In this document: piece after piece, positions 1 to 6,073 of the stretch
Numbering within the stretch: the stretch's first letter is position 1
How the letters are laid out: each line of letters starts with the position of its first letter
Origin: Hungateiclostridiaceae bacterium UBA1305
GTDB lineage: Bacteria > Bacillota > Clostridia > Acetivibrionales > DTU013
Assembly (NCBI GenBank): GCA_002307275.1
Contig: DBTX01000087.1
Location: forward strand, 38,014-46,235
Length of the DNA: 8,222 nucleotides
Direction of reading: 5' to 3'
Made by a program: the position numbers and the translations under genes
The notes under the pieces: model-generated
The model's input: only the letters and a program-made list of their open reading frames with translations
The model's database searches: none
What the model was told of the DNA's origin: nothing

Positions 1-52
1 CATTGTAAGCTTAAAAGTTTTAGAGTTTACAGTGTACTGGCTAATCGACAAT

Positions 53-100
53 AACAGGGCTTGCTTGACGGATAATTTCATCCGTTTGGCAAGCCCTGTT
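53..100. terminator. Strong hairpin, probable terminator of an upstream transcript
   Basis: A perfect 12-bp stem (AACAGGGCTTGC at 53-64 with GCAAGCCCTGTT at 89-100) continues inward through a mostly paired segment (65-72 with 81-88, including two G-T wobbles and one mismatch) to a loop at 73-80. No long T tract follows on either strand (TTTATG on plus, TTATTG on minus), so it is not a textbook Rho-independent terminator. Its position between the left edge and a new promoter/RBS still makes termination or 3'-end protection of an upstream transcript the likeliest role. Direction cannot be fixed. Positions 1-52 show nothing else I can support. Confidence 0.55.
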
Positions 101-125
101 TATGCAAAGTAATTCGTGGTATTAT
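97..125 (+). promoter_or_regulatory. Possible promoter of the MBL-fold hydrolase gene
   Basis: TATTAT at 120-125 is a fair -10 element 38 bp upstream of the GTG start. The hexamer 17 bp further upstream (TGTTTA, 97-102) is a poor -35 and overlaps the right arm of the preceding hairpin. This is a weak candidate, kept because the gene is preceded by a terminator-like hairpin and needs a promoter here. Confidence 0.3.
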
Positions 126-149
126 ATCATTATGATTTTTAGTTCGTTT

Positions 150-155
150 GGAGGG
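150..155 (+). promoter_or_regulatory. Ribosome binding site that sets the GTG start at 163
   Basis: GGAGGG lies 7 nt upstream of GTG 163. The frame is open from TTG at 148, but that codon touches the Shine-Dalgarno itself, so GTG 163 is the supported start. Confidence 0.8.
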
Positions 156-162
156 TTGCTTT

Positions 163-894
163 GTGAAACTGACAATACTGGGGAATAACGGCCCGTTTCC
201 TGCCGCTGGCGGCGCATGTTCAGGCTATCTTGTCCAATGCGGCGGAAAGTGCATATTAATTGACTGCGGTAACGGCGTCCTGGCGAATCTGCAGAAATTC
301 ATCAGGCTGGAAGAACTGGACGCAATTATTCTGACTCATTTGCACAGCGACCACATTTCTGACATGTTTGTGCTGAAGTATGCGGTACAAATCAAGAGAA
401 AGCGTGGTCAGTTTGACAGGACGCTTGAGGTATATGCACCGCCGGAGCCTTCAGAGGAATATGGAAGGCTTGATGTCAGGGACGCATTTAACCTGAAAAC
501 AATTTCGGCGGACACAGTATTGAAAATAGGGGACTTCAGTATTACCTTCGCTCAGATGAAGCATCCTTCATTGGATTTCGCAGTAAGAATGGAATGTGAC
601 GGCAAGAAATTTGTTTTTTCCGGTGATACCTCATGGACGGATGAAATTATCAGCTTCTCAAAGGGAGCCGATCTGCTGATGCTTGACGCAGGCCTTCTGG
701 AGAAGGATTTTGCAGAAGGCGCGCCTCACCTGACTGCTGCTCAATGTGGCATCGCAGCTTCCGGGGCTGGAGCGAAAAAACTTCTGTTGACACACTTCTG
801 GCCGGATTATGATGTAAACGAGCTTCTGGAGGAAGCGCGGCACAGCTATGCAAATACTGAAGCTGCCAGATTGCTGCAGTCATATGAAATTTAA
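163..894 (+). CDS. MBL-fold metallo-hydrolase (RNase Z-like / YhfI-like)
   Basis: Cytoplasmic metallo-beta-lactamase-fold hydrolase of 243 aa, starting MKLTILGNNG. The dinuclear metal site is complete as far as can be read: THLHSDHISD at residues 58-67 gives the HxHxDH motif (H59, H61, D63, H64). H134 (MKHP) is a further candidate ligand, D155 (SGDTS) the bridging Asp, and H211 (LTHFWP) the last His. H189 (APHLTA) is also typical of the RNase Z-like branch. The length matches the roughly 240-aa single-domain family that includes Bacillus subtilis YhfI. The long exosite arm of true tRNase Z is not evident, so tRNA 3' processing should not be assumed, and the substrate cannot be read from the sequence. 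No signal peptide is seen. The gene stands alone, converges on the chemoreceptor gene, and shows no link to the citrate cluster. Confidence 0.88.
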   Translation: MKLTILGNNGPFPAAGGACSGYLVQCGGKCILIDCGNGVLANLQKFIRLEELDAIILTHLHSDHISDMFVLKYAVQIKRKRGQFDRTLEVYAPPEPSEEYGRLDVRDAFNLKTISADTVLKIGDFSITFAQMKHPSLDFAVRMECDGKKFVFSGDTSWTDEIISFSKGADLLMLDAGLLEKDFAEGAPHLTAAQCGIAASGAGAKKLLLTHFWPDYDVNELLEEARHSYANTEAARLLQSYEI

Positions 895-941
895 CAGTCC
901 TGTAAATCAAATGGAATTGTCCAATATCGGAATTCAAAGAG

Positions 942-979
942 GGAACTCCAGTAAAGTGGATTCCAAGGTTCTTTTTTTA
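942..979 (+). terminator. Possible terminator of the MBL hydrolase gene
   Basis: GGAA-c-TCCA (942-950) can pair with TGGATTCC (957-964) around a 6-nt loop. An eight-base stretch of seven T residues after C971 follows at 972-978, seven bases beyond the stem. The short bulged stem and the gap before the T tract make this a marginal intrinsic terminator. Confidence 0.4.
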
Positions 980-984
980 TTGTA

Positions 985-1024
985 TAAATAAAAAAGGCAC
1001 AGGATATCTCTCTCATCCTATGCC
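985..1024 (-). terminator. Rho-independent terminator of the chemoreceptor gene
   Basis: Read on the minus strand, GGCATAGGAT pairs with ATCCTGTGCC over 10 bp with a single U-G wobble (plus-strand arms 1015-1024 and 996-1005) around a 9-nt loop. It is followed at once by TTTTTTATTTAT. On the plus strand the wobble becomes a C-A mismatch and there is no T tail, so it points leftward. It lies about 60 bp past the stop of the minus-strand chemoreceptor gene. Confidence 0.85.
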
Positions 1025-1052
1025 CTGCTTATGTTAACACGAATGCTTATAT

Positions 1053-1089
1053 GATAATTCCACCCGTAAACGGGTGCTTTTTCATTATC
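1053..1089 (+). terminator. Plus-strand hairpin with T tail, backup terminator
   Basis: CACCCG (1061-1066) pairs with CGGGTG (1071-1076) around TAAA and is followed by CTTTTTC. Flanking GATAAT (1053-1058) and ATTATC (1084-1089) are also complementary. The T tail lies on the plus strand, so it would stop rightward transcripts before they run antisense through the chemoreceptor gene. It overlaps that gene's TAA stop codon. Confidence 0.65.
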
Positions 1090-2350
1090 TAAGTTTATAT
1101 TTCTTGAGTTTCTTGTCAAGTTCCTGTACAAGTTCATCCAACTGGCCTGCTGCCGTCTTCATTTCCTCTATTTCCCTGAGCTGATGTTCGGTACTTGCAG
1201 CAACCTCCTGACTGGATGCGGCTGTCTCCTGAGATACTGATGAAATATTCTCGATTGCAGCAATCACTTCGTCCTTGTCCGCTTGCATTTTCGACACAGC
1301 ATCATTCACATCCTTCGTCTTGCTGACGATCGATCCAATACCATCGGCGATATCTCCAAATGCCTTGTTGGTACTGTCAACGGCTAAATTCTGCTCCTGG
1401 GAGACTTTCTTCATAATCTCCATCGCCTGAATTGCCAAATGGGATTCTTCGCTGATGCTTTCCATCAGGTTGGTTATTTCCTCAGTGGACTGCCTGCTCT
1501 GATCCGCCAGCTTTCTTACCTCGTCTGCAACCACAGCGAAACCCTTGCCTGCTTCACCGGCCCTTGCAGCCTCAATGGCGGCGTTCAATGCCAGCATATT
1601 TGTCTGTTCCGCGATATCTTCAATTGATTGAACAAATGTGCCTATATCCTTCGTCGTATTAGTGAGCTTCTCAACAACAGAGAATATCTTTTCAGTAGAG
1701 TTGAAATTTTCCTCGGATTTTGAACGAAGGATGTTTACCGAATCCAAACCTATTTTGTTAAGATTTTGTATTTTATTTGTCTCCTGCATAACGCTGTTGT
1801 AACTCTGATATACAAAGCTGATCTGGTCCGAGAGTTTTTCCACCAGGTGTACACCCTGCTGAGCATCCTGAGCCTGAACAGAAGCGCCTTTTGCTATCTC
1901 ATCCACAGTCTTCGATACCTCTGTAATGGCTAGCGCAGCTTCATTGGCAGTGGTACCGACTTTTCTGGAGGCTTGAATGATAGAGAGCGACAATGTGAAA
2001 AAGCCTTCGATCAACGCCCGGATATCACTGAGTAAAGAGTTGATTAAGGAGGCAATTCCTGAAATAGCACCGAATTTTTTCGATTCAATGAATCTTGAAT
2101 AATCACCCTGTTTGATAACATCAAGTTCAGAAGTAAATCGGTCAGCCGTTCTTCGTAGAACAATGTTATTGCATATTCTAATAACCTGCGTGGTTAAAAT
2201 GGCCGTAAGTAATACGAGAAGCGCCTCGAAATATTGATTTGTTATGGCAATGAAAATAATACTCATTACCACACCTACAACTAGCGATGCTATCATCATA
2301 AGCTTTCCCTGATCGATTTCCCCGGTTTTTGCTGTCTTTGCACTAGCCAT
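1085..2350 (-). CDS. Methyl-accepting chemotaxis protein without extracellular sensor domain
   Basis: Chemoreceptor-type signal transducer of 421 aa, expected to control CheA/CheW. A short N-terminal tail (1-16) precedes two hydrophobic segments (about 17-37 and 41-58) separated by only a few residues, so there is practically no extracellular ligand domain. A degenerate HAMP-like region may occupy about 60-112. The rest is the long helical signalling domain. Its hairpin tip at about 243-282 is canonical (IAEQTNMLALNAAIEAARAG, then GKGFAVVADEVRKLA), so kinase contact should be intact. Likely methylation sites include the Q/E pairs near 374-383 (SQETAASSQEV). No C-terminal NWETF-type tether is present; the end is basic (KKLKKYKLR). 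The start is set by GGAGGT (plus positions 2355-2360) 4-5 nt before ATG. The stimulus is unknown and could be intramembrane or cytoplasmic. It diverges from the citrate cluster; a functional link is possible but unsupported. Confidence 0.93.
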   Translation of the reverse strand: MASAKTAKTGEIDQGKLMMIASLVVGVVMSIIFIAITNQYFEALLVLLTAILTTQVIRICNNIVLRRTADRFTSELDVIKQGDYSRFIESKKFGAISGIASLINSLLSDIRALIEGFFTLSLSIIQASRKVGTTANEAALAITEVSKTVDEIAKGASVQAQDAQQGVHLVEKLSDQISFVYQSYNSVMQETNKIQNLNKIGLDSVNILRSKSEENFNSTEKIFSVVEKLTNTTKDIGTFVQSIEDIAEQTNMLALNAAIEAARAGEAGKGFAVVADEVRKLADQSRQSTEEITNLMESISEESHLAIQAMEIMKKVSQEQNLAVDSTNKAFGDIADGIGSIVSKTKDVNDAVSKMQADKDEVIAAIENISSVSQETAASSQEVAASTEHQLREIEEMKTAAGQLDELVQELDKKLKKYKLR

Positions 2351-2374
2351 ATCGAACCTCCATCAACCATTATT

Positions 2375-2404
2375 TATATACTCTTTTTTCCCGTGCCTTG
2401 TAAA
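2375..2404 (-). promoter_or_regulatory. Promoter of the chemoreceptor gene
   Basis: On the minus strand TTTACA (2399-2404) and TATATA (2375-2380) are separated by 18 bp, about 25 bp upstream of the ATG, with a good RBS between. This resembles a sigma-A promoter. No clear sigma-D/FliA flagellar promoter was seen. Confidence 0.5.
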
Positions 2405-2418
2405 CCAAAAAGTTTACA
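2399..2418. promoter_or_regulatory. Inverted repeat overlapping the chemoreceptor -35 box
   Basis: A perfect 7-bp inverted repeat, TGTAAAC-N6-GTTTACA, whose left arm coincides with the -35 box of the divergent chemoreceptor promoter. Position and symmetry suit an operator for a dimeric regulator. I cannot name the protein; the spacing does not fit the CRP/FNR consensus. AT-rich composition raises the chance of coincidence. Confidence 0.35.
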
Positions 2419-2512
2419 TGCAATATACCATAATACAATTTGCTAAAAAGCAACTATAATATAACTATTTCGATATTTTTTGATAAAATCCTTCTTAATA
2501 CACAAATATAAA

Positions 2513-2546
2513 GAATATTTTTACTCTATTAAGGAATATTTTTTAC
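2513..2546 (+). repeat. Two direct repeats in helical phase upstream of the citrate-cluster promoter
   Basis: GAATATTTTTAC (2513-2524) recurs as GAATATTTTTTAC (2534-2546), start to start 21 bp or about two helical turns. The copies lie immediately upstream of the -35 box at 2558. They could be an activator site or an UP-element-like/bent A-tract region. The surrounding DNA is strongly AT-rich, so chance is a real alternative. Confidence 0.4.
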
Positions 2547-2557
2547 ATTATCTTTAG

Positions 2558-2586
2558 TTGACAACGATTGTATGATTGTATACAAT
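2558..2586 (+). promoter_or_regulatory. Strong sigma-A promoter of the citrate cluster
   Basis: Perfect -35 TTGACA (2558-2563), 17-bp spacer and near-perfect -10 TACAAT (2581-2586). The predicted transcript would start near 2593, leaving a leader of about 27 nt before ATG 2620. No other convincing promoter precedes the later genes, so this one probably serves the whole cluster. Confidence 0.85.
2566..2586. promoter_or_regulatory. Operator-like palindrome on the -10 box, candidate GntR/FCD site
   Basis: ATTGTATACAAT (2575-2586) is a perfect 12-bp palindrome that contains the -10 hexamer. It is preceded by a tandem direct repeat GATTGTAT (2566-2573 and 2574-2581) that supplies an additional half site. 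GntR-family operators typically have a GT...AC core (yGTm-kACr), which TTGTATACAA fits. A GntR/FCD regulator is encoded in the same cluster. Binding here would occlude RNA polymerase, so the simplest inference is repression relieved by a metabolite. Confidence 0.6.
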
Positions 2587-2608
2587 TATGCAATAAAACA
2601 ATCAAAGC

Positions 2609-2614
2609 AGGTGA
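2609..2614 (+). promoter_or_regulatory. Ribosome binding site that sets the ATG start at 2620
   Basis: AGGTGA stands 5 nt before ATG 2620. An in-frame ATG at 2572 would lie inside the promoter spacer and has no Shine-Dalgarno, so it cannot be used from this promoter. Confidence 0.75.
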
Positions 2615-2619
2615 AAGAT

Positions 2620-3999
2620 ATGCTGGAGTTTAACAAAAAGACCAACACGCTGGAACAGACACAGTACCGTTATTCTTTGCAGGATGTGGCTGATCCCAAT
2701 CTTTACAGGGAGATATTCAGCTATGATGAGATACCCAAGTGTGTATTCAATCATAGAAGAGTACCGATGTACCCTGCTGATGAAATCTGGATCACCGATA
2801 CTACTTTTCGTGATGGTCAGCAATCCAGGGCACCATACACGGTGGAGCAGATCGTTGCACTCTTTGACATGCTTCACAGACTGGGAGGACCGAACGGCCT
2901 GATCAGACAGAGTGAGTTCTTCCTCTATAGTGACAGGGATAAGGAAGCTGTATACAAATGCCAGGAGAGGGGCTACGCCTATCCTGAGGTTACCAGTTGG
3001 ATAAGGGCGACAAAGAACGATTTTCAGCTTGCGAAGGATATGGGCATGAAGGAAAGCGGGATACTGGTCAGCTGTTCTGATTATCATATTTTCAAAAAAC
3101 TCAATATGACCAGAAAACAGGCTCTTGACCACTATATGGGAATAATAAGAAGCGCAATCGAGGTTGGGATCAAACCGCGCTGCCATCTTGAGGACATAAC
3201 ACGTGCCGATTTTTACGGTTTTGTTGTGCCATTCGCACTGGAATTACGCAGACTCAGTGAGGAATCCGGCGTACCAATAAAGCTGAGAGCCTGCGATACC
3301 CTCGGATATGGCGTTTCATACCCTGGAGCCGCACTGCCCAGAAGTGTACCTGGGATCATTTACGGTCTGAGGCATCATGCAGGTTTCCCCAGTGAGCTGT
3401 TGGAATGGCATGGGCATAATGATTTCTACAAATCGGTTTCAAATTCTGCAAGTGCATGGATGTATGGTGCATCCAGTGTAAACTGTTCCCTGCTGGGTAT
3501 CGGCGAGAGAACCGGCAATACCCCGCTGGAAGCCATGATTATAGAATATGCACAGCTTCGCGGCTCAACTGACGGGATGGATACAACTGTCATAACGGAA
3601 ATCGCGGATTATTACGAAAAGGAACTCGACTACCCGATACCGACAAGAACGCCGTTTGTGGGCAGACATTTCAATGTCACCCAGGCGGGTATTCATGCGG
3701 ACGGTCTATTGAAGGACGAGGAGATATACAACATTTTCAATACAAACAAGCTGCTGAACAGGCCTGTGGGTGTGTCAATCAACCAGACCTCGGGAACAGC
3801 GGGAATTGCGCACTGGATCAACAGCTTCTTCGGTTTCGAAGGGAACAAGAGGTTGGACAAAAAAGACAGCAGGACCATAAAAATAAAGGATTGGGTAGAT
3901 GAGCAGTACAAGAATGGCAGGGTCACCGCATTGAGCGATAGCGAACTGGAAGAGTCAATAAAACTGTTGGCACCCGAGATATACGATCTGGTATTATAA
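2620..3999 (+). CDS. Citrate (Re)-synthase, isopropylmalate/homocitrate synthase family
   Basis: Predicted to condense acetyl-CoA and oxaloacetate to citrate with Re stereospecificity. The 459-aa protein is a DRE-TIM metallolyase of the LeuA/homocitrate synthase superfamily. DTTFRDGQQ at 60-68 supplies the metal-binding Asp and catalytic Arg. WHGHND (H264, H266) gives the paired His metal ligands, and GERTGNTPLE begins at 295. It lacks a long C-terminal LeuA-type regulatory domain. Stretches such as IRQSEFFLYSDRDKEAV, PRCHLEDITRADFYGF and YPGAALPRSVPGIIYG match my memory of the Clostridium kluyveri enzyme much better than true LeuA or NifV. Downstream aconitase, 23 bp away, supports citrate rather than leucine synthesis; C. 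acetobutylicum CAC0970 next to its aconitase is, from memory, a parallel case. It is first in the operon. Automated annotation may call it 2-isopropylmalate or homocitrate synthase; stereospecificity itself is inferred from homology. Confidence 0.82.
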   Translation: MLEFNKKTNTLEQTQYRYSLQDVADPNLYREIFSYDEIPKCVFNHRRVPMYPADEIWITDTTFRDGQQSRAPYTVEQIVALFDMLHRLGGPNGLIRQSEFFLYSDRDKEAVYKCQERGYAYPEVTSWIRATKNDFQLAKDMGMKESGILVSCSDYHIFKKLNMTRKQALDHYMGIIRSAIEVGIKPRCHLEDITRADFYGFVVPFALELRRLSEESGVPIKLRACDTLGYGVSYPGAALPRSVPGIIYGLRHHAGFPSELLEWHGHNDFYKSVSNSASAWMYGASSVNCSLLGIGERTGNTPLEAMIIEYAQLRGSTDGMDTTVITEIADYYEKELDYPIPTRTPFVGRHFNVTQAGIHADGLLKDEEIYNIFNTNKLLNRPVGVSINQTSGTAGIAHWINSFFGFEGNKRLDKKDSRTIKIKDWVDEQYKNGRVTALSDSELEESIKLLAPEIYDLVL

Positions 4000-4022
4000 G
4001 GAAATAACAGGAGGTTAATAAT

Positions 4023-5945
4023 ATGGGAATGAATCTGGCACAGAAAATTATAAAAGAGCATTTGATCAGCGGGGAGATGACCCCTGGAGACGAAATATCC
4101 ATCAGGATCGATCAGACCCTTACACAGGATTCCACAGGAACAATGGCATACCTGCAATTTGAGGCTGTCGGCATACCGAGGGTCAAAACAAGGAAATCAC
4201 TTGCATATATAGATCACAACACCCTGCAGGCGGGTTTTGAAAATGCGGATGATCACAAATACATACAGACTGTGACGTCAAAGCACGGAATCTATTTTTC
4301 AAGGCCGGGAAACGGCATCTGCCATCAGGTACAGCTGGAGAGATTCGGTGTACCCGGTATGACACTGCTGGGCTCCGACAGTCACACCCCTACCGGGGGA
4401 GGTATCGGCATGCTGGCAATCGGTGCGGGCGGCCTGGATGTCGCTGTCGCGATGGGCGGCGGACCCTATTACATGATGATGCCGAAAGTATGCAGAGTTA
4501 CTTTGACAGGGAAATTGAAGCCCTGGGTTTCTGCAAAGGATGTTATTCTTGAAGTACTGCGTATTTTAACTGTAAAAGGCGGGGTCGGCAAGGTGATTGA
4601 GTATGCCGGCGAAGGTACAGCAACTTTGACGGTGCCTGAAAGGGCAACTATTACGAACATGGGGGCCGAGCTTGGTGCGACGACCTCGATATTCCCCAGT
4701 GATGCCGTTACCAGGACCTTTCTCAGGGCACAGGGCCGGGAATCCGACTGGGTTGAACTTCTACCTGATATTGACGCGGCATATGATGAAGAAGTGACTA
4801 TAGATCTTGGCGGCCTTGAGCCATTGGCAGCCATGCCTCACAGCCCGGATAACGTTGCAGCGGTTTCCAAAATAGGAGCAATAAAGGTGGACCAGGTTGC
4901 AATCGGCAGCTGCACGAATTCTTCCTATATGGATATGATCAAGGTGGCACGCATCCTAAAGGGCAAGACGGTACATCCCGGCGTCAGTCTTGTCATCGCA
5001 CCCGGTTCCAAGCAGGTTCTGACAATGCTTGCACAGGAAGGTGCACTGGCGGATATGGTAGCTGCGGGAGCAAGGATACTTGAGTCGGCATGCGGTCCAT
5101 GCATTGGCATGGGGCAGGCGCCTTCGACAGGAGCAATCTCCCTGCGAACTTTCAACAGGAATTTTGAAGGCAGAAGCGGAACAGCCTCCGCCGGCGTATA
5201 TCTTGTAAGCCCGGAAACGGCTGCGGCAAGCGCAATAGCGGGCGTACTGACGGATCCGAGGAAGCTCGGCGAAGCACCGGTAGTGAAAATGCCGGATCGC
5301 TTTGTAATCAATGACAATATGGTTCTGGCTCCGGCTGCGGAAGGAAACAGTGTTGAAGTTGTAAGAGGACCGAATATCAAGCCGTTCCCGATCAACAAGG
5401 AGATGCCGGTCAAGATGGAGGGTGTTGCATTGATTAAAGTTGGTGATAATATCACTACCGACCATATTATGCCTTCAAATGCCAAGCTGTTGCCGTACAG
5501 GTCCAATATTCCATATCTCGCGGAATTTTGTCTGACGCCATGTGATCCTGAGTTCCCGAAGAGAGCGAAGGAAAACGGAGGAGGCTTTATCATTGGAGGC
5601 TCCAATTACGGACAGGGTTCAAGCCGCGAACATGCCGCACTTGCACCGCTGCAATTGGGCATAAAAGGCGTTGTGGCGAAGTCATTTGCAAGGATACACA
5701 TGGCTAACCTGGTTAATTCCGGCATACTGCCAATGACATTTGCCAACGAGGCCGACTTTGATAAAATAGAAAATGGCGATGTGCTTGTACTTGAAAACGT
5801 GAGGGATCAGATCAAAGCCGGAAGCGAACTGGTATTGAAAAACAGGACGAAAAATTCTGAAATCCGTGTAAAGACGGCGTTGTCCGGCAGGCAGGCAGAT
5901 ATCATGCTGGCAGGCGGTCTGTTGAATTATACAAGAGTACAATAG
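4023..5945 (+). CDS. acnA: Aconitate hydratase (aconitase)
   Basis: Cytoplasmic [4Fe-4S] enzyme isomerising citrate to isocitrate through cis-aconitate. The 640-aa protein joins a LeuC-like catalytic part (about 1-420) to a LeuD-like swivel domain (about 465-640). Cluster ligands are C297 (GSCTNSS), C357 and C360 (ACGPCIGMG). Other active-site motifs are GSDSHTP (117-123), RNFEGR (R379, R384), TTDHIMPSN at the swivel entry, and YGQGSSREHAA, with S533 and R535 matching pig S642 and R644. It is shorter than E. coli AcnA (about 890 aa) and fits the compact bacterial group. 3-Isopropylmalate dehydratase is unlikely because both domains are fused and the motifs are aconitase-like. The start has an excellent AGGAGGT (4009-4015), 7 nt before ATG. 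It lies 23 bp after the Re-citrate synthase gene and is clearly co-transcribed. The symbol is family-level, not a claim of orthology to E. coli acnA. Confidence 0.93.
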   Translation: MGMNLAQKIIKEHLISGEMTPGDEISIRIDQTLTQDSTGTMAYLQFEAVGIPRVKTRKSLAYIDHNTLQAGFENADDHKYIQTVTSKHGIYFSRPGNGICHQVQLERFGVPGMTLLGSDSHTPTGGGIGMLAIGAGGLDVAVAMGGGPYYMMMPKVCRVTLTGKLKPWVSAKDVILEVLRILTVKGGVGKVIEYAGEGTATLTVPERATITNMGAELGATTSIFPSDAVTRTFLRAQGRESDWVELLPDIDAAYDEEVTIDLGGLEPLAAMPHSPDNVAAVSKIGAIKVDQVAIGSCTNSSYMDMIKVARILKGKTVHPGVSLVIAPGSKQVLTMLAQEGALADMVAAGARILESACGPCIGMGQAPSTGAISLRTFNRNFEGRSGTASAGVYLVSPETAAASAIAGVLTDPRKLGEAPVVKMPDRFVINDNMVLAPAAEGNSVEVVRGPNIKPFPINKEMPVKMEGVALIKVGDNITTDHIMPSNAKLLPYRSNIPYLAEFCLTPCDPEFPKRAKENGGGFIIGGSNYGQGSSREHAALAPLQLGIKGVVAKSFARIHMANLVNSGILPMTFANEADFDKIENGDVLVLENVRDQIKAGSELVLKNRTKNSEIRVKTALSGRQADIMLAGGLLNYTRVQ

Positions 5946-5947
5946 AA

Positions 5948-5987
5948 ATAGCAGTTCGGATGAATGGATAGCAGTACAGGTGAACCG
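5948..5987 (+). repeat. Imperfect tandem repeat of 20 bp between aconitase and regulator genes
   Basis: Two adjacent 20-bp units begin ATAGCAGT and share TGAA at the same offset (5948-5967 and 5968-5987); 15 of 20 bases agree. They start just after the aconitase stop, in a 128-bp gap with no recognisable promoter. They may be a recent small duplication or contribute to RNA structure, since TTCGG in unit 1 can pair with CCGAA at the end of unit 2. Confidence 0.5.
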
Positions 5988-6073
5988 AAGCGGATAAAGC
6001 AGCTGTGTTACAGGATGGGAGGCATGGTCCTTCAAGGTAATGCAGCTTTGCTCAATGGGGAGTGAATGATTTG

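Noticed and set aside
2439..2454. TTGCT-AAAA-AGCAA inverted repeat as terminator or operator
   Set aside because: Only a 5-bp stem in very AT-rich DNA, with no T tail and no positional logic.
2432..2460. TATAAT at 2455-2460 as a second rightward promoter
   Set aside because: The hexamer 17 bp upstream (AATACA) is a poor -35, and the perfect TTGACA/TACAAT pair 100 bp downstream explains expression better; the region is simply AT-rich.
2351..2571. Riboswitch or non-coding RNA in the divergent AT-rich region
   Set aside because: The predicted citrate-cluster leader is only about 27 nt, and no structured GC-containing element is visible; the AT richness is explained by two divergent promoters.
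2572..2619. Upstream in-frame ATG giving the Re-citrate synthase 16 extra residues
   Set aside because: It lies inside the promoter spacer, upstream of the predicted transcript start, and has no ribosome binding site; ATG 2620 has AGGTGA at proper distance.
2602..3186. Minus-strand open frame of 194 codons opposite the Re-citrate synthase
   Set aside because: Overlaps the metal-binding motif coding region and has no supporting translation or promoter signal.
4925..5605. Minus-strand open frame of 226 codons opposite aconitase
   Set aside because: It is antisense to well-conserved aconitase motifs, has no recognisable domain, RBS or promoter, and is a by-product of codon bias in the real gene.
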